A stretch of DNA of 64,000 bases. Origin: Cardinalis cardinalis (Eukaryota; Chordata; Aves; Passeriformes; Cardinalidae). This document shows positions 61,504 to 64,000 of this stretch, piece by piece. Under the pieces are notes generated by a model. It ran no database searches. It was not told where the DNA came from and saw only the letters and a list, made by a program, of their open reading frames with translations. Where the stretch lies: positions 7,334,116 to 7,398,115 of the forward strand of contig JACDOX010000004.1 in the NCBI GenBank assembly GCA_014549065.1, given 5' to 3'. A program made the position numbers and the translations under genes. Numbering within the stretch: position 1 is the stretch's first letter; every line of letters begins with the position of its first letter.

Positions 61504-62083
61504 GTAAGTAAGTGTTTTTACAAAAGCATCATCAAATGGTTTCTTCAGTTTTGGGGTGATTTTGAGATGTTCTGGTTGTTTCTTATAATTTCACTGTTTT
61601 ATTCTAATATCTAGTAAGACATTAACAGTGCATGTGGGAACTGGAGCNCCCCCATATCAGTGCAAAGCATAAAGCTAAAGCCCTTTCAAGGCTTTTTGCT
61701 CTCTTGCTCTAGAACTCCCCAGCAAAGTACCTGAACANTTCTGAGAACAGGCAGCTACACAGGAGCCTAGAAAGAAATTCNGCCAAATACATAGTGATCT
61801 ATTTTGTCATTAACTCTATGACATACATGTTTTTTGAGTGTCCATTCCAGCCTGTACTTCAGCCTTTNAGCTGTGCTGGTGTAGCCCTGCTAGAGTGAAT
61901 TCTTTGCGGAGGTTTTCACAAACTGTGATCTGCCTAACTCAGTTTGAAATGATCCATGAATAGATGCCCTGTCTGATCCAAAGAGGGCAGTGCTTTGTCC
62001 CTTTGGCCATGCAGGGGNTATTGCTAGGGAACCTCAGCAGGCTGTGAAGGGAGGTGAATTTGGTCGGCTGCANCTTCTTTCTA

Positions 62084-62147
62084 TGATCATGGAATCATAG
62101 AATATTGAGTTGAAAAGGGTCCACAACAATTTTTGAGATCATCCTAG
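62084..62147 (-). mobile_element. CR1 3'-terminal stub (minus strand)
   Basis: GATCATGGAATCATAGAATA, TTGAGTTGAAAAGGGTCCAC and GAGATCATC match the reverse complement of the last 65 or so bases of CR1, including the ATTCTATGATTCC-type terminal repeat. Diverged. Confidence 0.85.
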
Positions 62148-63150
62148 GTGATGAGTGAGTCCCAGTGAAAATGGCCCTATTTCAGGTCACAAGCCAATTG
62201 CATTGTATATGGCATTGAGGATGTGTTTGCATTTAGAATNATAACATCACCCTGGAAAACTTTGATATGTACAGCAAAAACCTTATTGTGCTATCTATAC
62301 TGTTCATTTTGAAAGCATAATCCATTCAGGGATGTTTGTGACCCAAAATTTTGTAATTTTTATTTCTTTTTATATTGTCTTCATTTTTCTGGTGCTGCAG
62401 NTTATGAGAAGTATGATATGATAAGTATTTCTGACATAAGTGCATTTCCCTTGAAATGGCCTCTGATAACACGGTTGCTTGAGAGAGCAGTGGTGGGAGA
62501 GTTGGTGACTTAGAGTTCAAATCACTTAGTTNAGCATATTTATTATACAGGCTGCTCACATTCCTCAGCACCTTGCAGAATATTTCCCACAGGTGAAATT
62601 TGCTGTACATATACTAGGTATAATTTTTTTTTTTAAAGTTAATCCTGTTGCCAAGTCCTTCAATCACAGCAGTTGAGTCAGGTTTTTTTGCTGTAGGTTG
62701 AGTCAGTTTTTTGCTGTAGGTTTCTTTTTTATGACTCTTTACTCTGTACAGTCAACTGACACACCTGGGTCACTCTCTAGATNAGGTTGTGCTGGACAGG
62801 AATCTTTGGCTTGATTCTGCCTGCAATTATCTGCCAGATACAGTAACTGCTGTTTTGTTCTTGTTCTGTGATTGCTGGACCCGTGAGGCACTCGCCTAAT
62901 TCTGCATGGGTGAAGTTGAATGAAATGAAAAAAGGACTGGTTNCTGTCAGTGATGGGACATTTCAGCTATGGCAAATGTGCAGAGAACAAGTGGGGGAAT
63001 TGTTTGGGGGAAATTAAGGCTTTGAAAAGTCCGAAGTCAAACAGTTTCCCAANTAGAAATTTCAAACAAGGCCTAATGTTTGTTTTCAGCAGCCTGTTAA
63101 TGGTTCATCTGCTTCTGGAACTTAAATCCTGACCTAAGCCACCATTGGTT
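62148..63150. other. Unique non-coding sequence
   Basis: No gene recognised. It contains the tandem duplication at 62,672-62,719. Confidence 0.55.
62672..62719. repeat. Tandem duplication of about 24 bp
   Basis: GTTGAGTCAGGTTTTTTTGC plus TGTAG (25 bp) is followed directly by a 23-bp copy that differs only by the loss of one G and one T. The AP-1-like TGAGTCA word is thereby doubled. Confidence 0.92.
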
Positions 63151-63609
63151 TCATGGAACCATAAAATCATTAAGAATCATACAAGCAGAGTTGTTCAAGT
63201 TGAAAAGTACCTTCAAGATTATCAAGTCCAGCTGCTAACCCAGCACTGGCGAGTCTACCACTAAGCCATATCCCTAAGTGCCACATCTACATGGCTTTTA
63301 AATAACCTCCAGGAGTGGGGACCCAACCACTTCCCTGGGCAGCCTGTTCAATGCTTGACAATTCCTTTCTGTGAAGAAATTTTTCCTAATATCCAATGTA
63401 AATCTCTCCTGGAGCAACTTGAGGCCACTTCCTCTGATCTTGTCACCTGGGAGAAGAGACCAAGCCCCACCTGGCCCCAACTGCCTCCTTTCAGGCAGTT
63501 GTAGAAAGCAGTAAGGTCCTCCTTGAGCATTCTTTTCTCCAGGCTAAACAAACCCAGCTCCCTCAGCTCATCAGGCTTGTGCTTCAGAGGTCTCACCAGT
63601 TTCATTGCT
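63151..63609 (-). mobile_element. CR1 LINE fragment, 3' end plus ORF2 C-terminus (minus strand)
   Basis: The plus strand starts CATGGAACCATAAAATCATT and continues through the CR1 3' UTR in reverse orientation (TCAAGTCCAGCTGCTAACCC, GTGCCACATCTACATGG). On the minus strand the ORF2 tail is readable: LRELGLFSLEKRMLKEDLTA, FYNCLKGGSWGQVGLGLFSQ, and LDIRKNFFTE, with a frameshift before the last piece. It is 5'-truncated at about 63,609 inside ORF2. A possible short target-site or poly-A-like signature at the ends was not resolved. Confidence 0.95.
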
Positions 63610-64000
63610 CATGAAGATGAGCACTTCTCGTTCTTTCTCTCAGGCTCTGCTGCACTTGTTCACAGGAAGCCCCGCTGTCACTTGGGCTGATGCCACCATG
63701 GAGGTGCCCATAAAGCCCTGAGGCTGTTTCAAGGGGAACAGCTTCTCTGTCACTGTTAGTAATGGATTTTCATCCAGTTTATGTTTATGTGATGTTTGCA
63801 TTGCTCTGGCACCAGGAGCTAGAGCTGTGCAGTCATTTAATTTACCCCAGGGTAGTTGCTACTGATTTGGTTCAAACCTAGTGTTGCAGCCTGCATGCTG
63901 AGGCAATCTCAGTTACACCAGTTCCTTGAAGGATTGACTATTCCAGTGTGGTTTTCTGCCTCATGTCCTTCCAGTTTAACTGTATTAGTCTGTTTAATGG
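63610..64000. other. Unique non-coding sequence at window end
   Basis: No gene, repeat or splice-flanked open segment recognised. The window ends here. Confidence 0.5.

Larger units (their letters stand above)
57483..62083. other. Unique non-coding sequence with minisatellite and one exon-like segment
   Basis: AT-leaning unique DNA. (TA)n occurs near 57,896. It contains the 58,353-58,430 minisatellite and the candidate exon at 61,398-61,503. No other structure was recognised. Confidence 0.5.

Noticed and set aside
1..64000. tRNA, rRNA, snRNA, known microRNA, CRISPR array, LTR retrovirus
   Set aside because: No matching conserved boxes, seeds, direct-repeat arrays or LTR pairs were found by eye on either strand. 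A dedicated search could still reveal small RNAs.

Overview
This window is nuclear DNA of a bird. The evidence is a set of CR1 retrotransposon fragments of the typical avian kind, with the CR1 3' end (TTCCAACCCAAACCATTCTATGAT or its reverse complement) at about 2.36, 8.38, 17.25, 53.06, 62.08 and 63.15 kb. The sequence is otherwise AT-leaning, low in CpG and poor in repeats. There are no bacterial operons, CRISPR arrays, tRNA or rRNA genes, and no retroviral LTRs or gag/pol/env blocks that I could recognise. Scattered single N characters look like masked ambiguous (perhaps heterozygous) bases. One 40-N run at 55,729-55,768 is an assembly gap.

No protein-coding gene could be recognised by homology. 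The window therefore reads as intergenic DNA or the inside of a very large intron. I list a few exon-like segments that combine a strong splice acceptor, a donor and an open frame: + strand at 9.04, 19.6, 39.0 and 61.4 kb, and a possible minus-strand terminal exon at 17.4-17.84 kb. All are low confidence, because pseudo-exons of this quality occur by chance in large introns.

Layout. 1-2.36 kb is unique sequence with a possible fossil L2/MIR-type fragment at 1.55 kb. 2.36-2.90 kb is a minus-strand CR1 that keeps the end of ORF2. 2.9-8.1 kb is unique. 8.12-8.38 kb is a plus-strand CR1 3' end. 8.4-21.6 kb is unique DNA with a 17-bp perfect hairpin at 12.77 kb, a CR1 stub at 17.2 kb and exon-like segments. 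21.6-23.5 kb is a GC- and CpG-richer block with Z-DNA-prone tracts, a homopurine/G-quadruplex tract and many factor-site-like words; it is the best candidate regulatory region. 23.5-43 kb is mostly unique, with a conserved-element-like segment at 35.5 kb and a small CpG-dense patch at 37.35 kb.

44.15-45.01 kb carries the most interesting item: a heavily decayed reverse transcriptase of a non-LTR retrotransposon that is not CR1. Its RT motif and C-terminal motifs can still be read in order across frameshifts. 45-64 kb is unique sequence with minisatellite and tandem duplications, an ancient-repeat candidate at 52.5 kb, and four further CR1 fragments, the last (63.15-63.61 kb) being the longest of these.

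Nothing here works together as a pathway. The functional candidates are regulatory DNA and possible non-coding or unrecognised exons.
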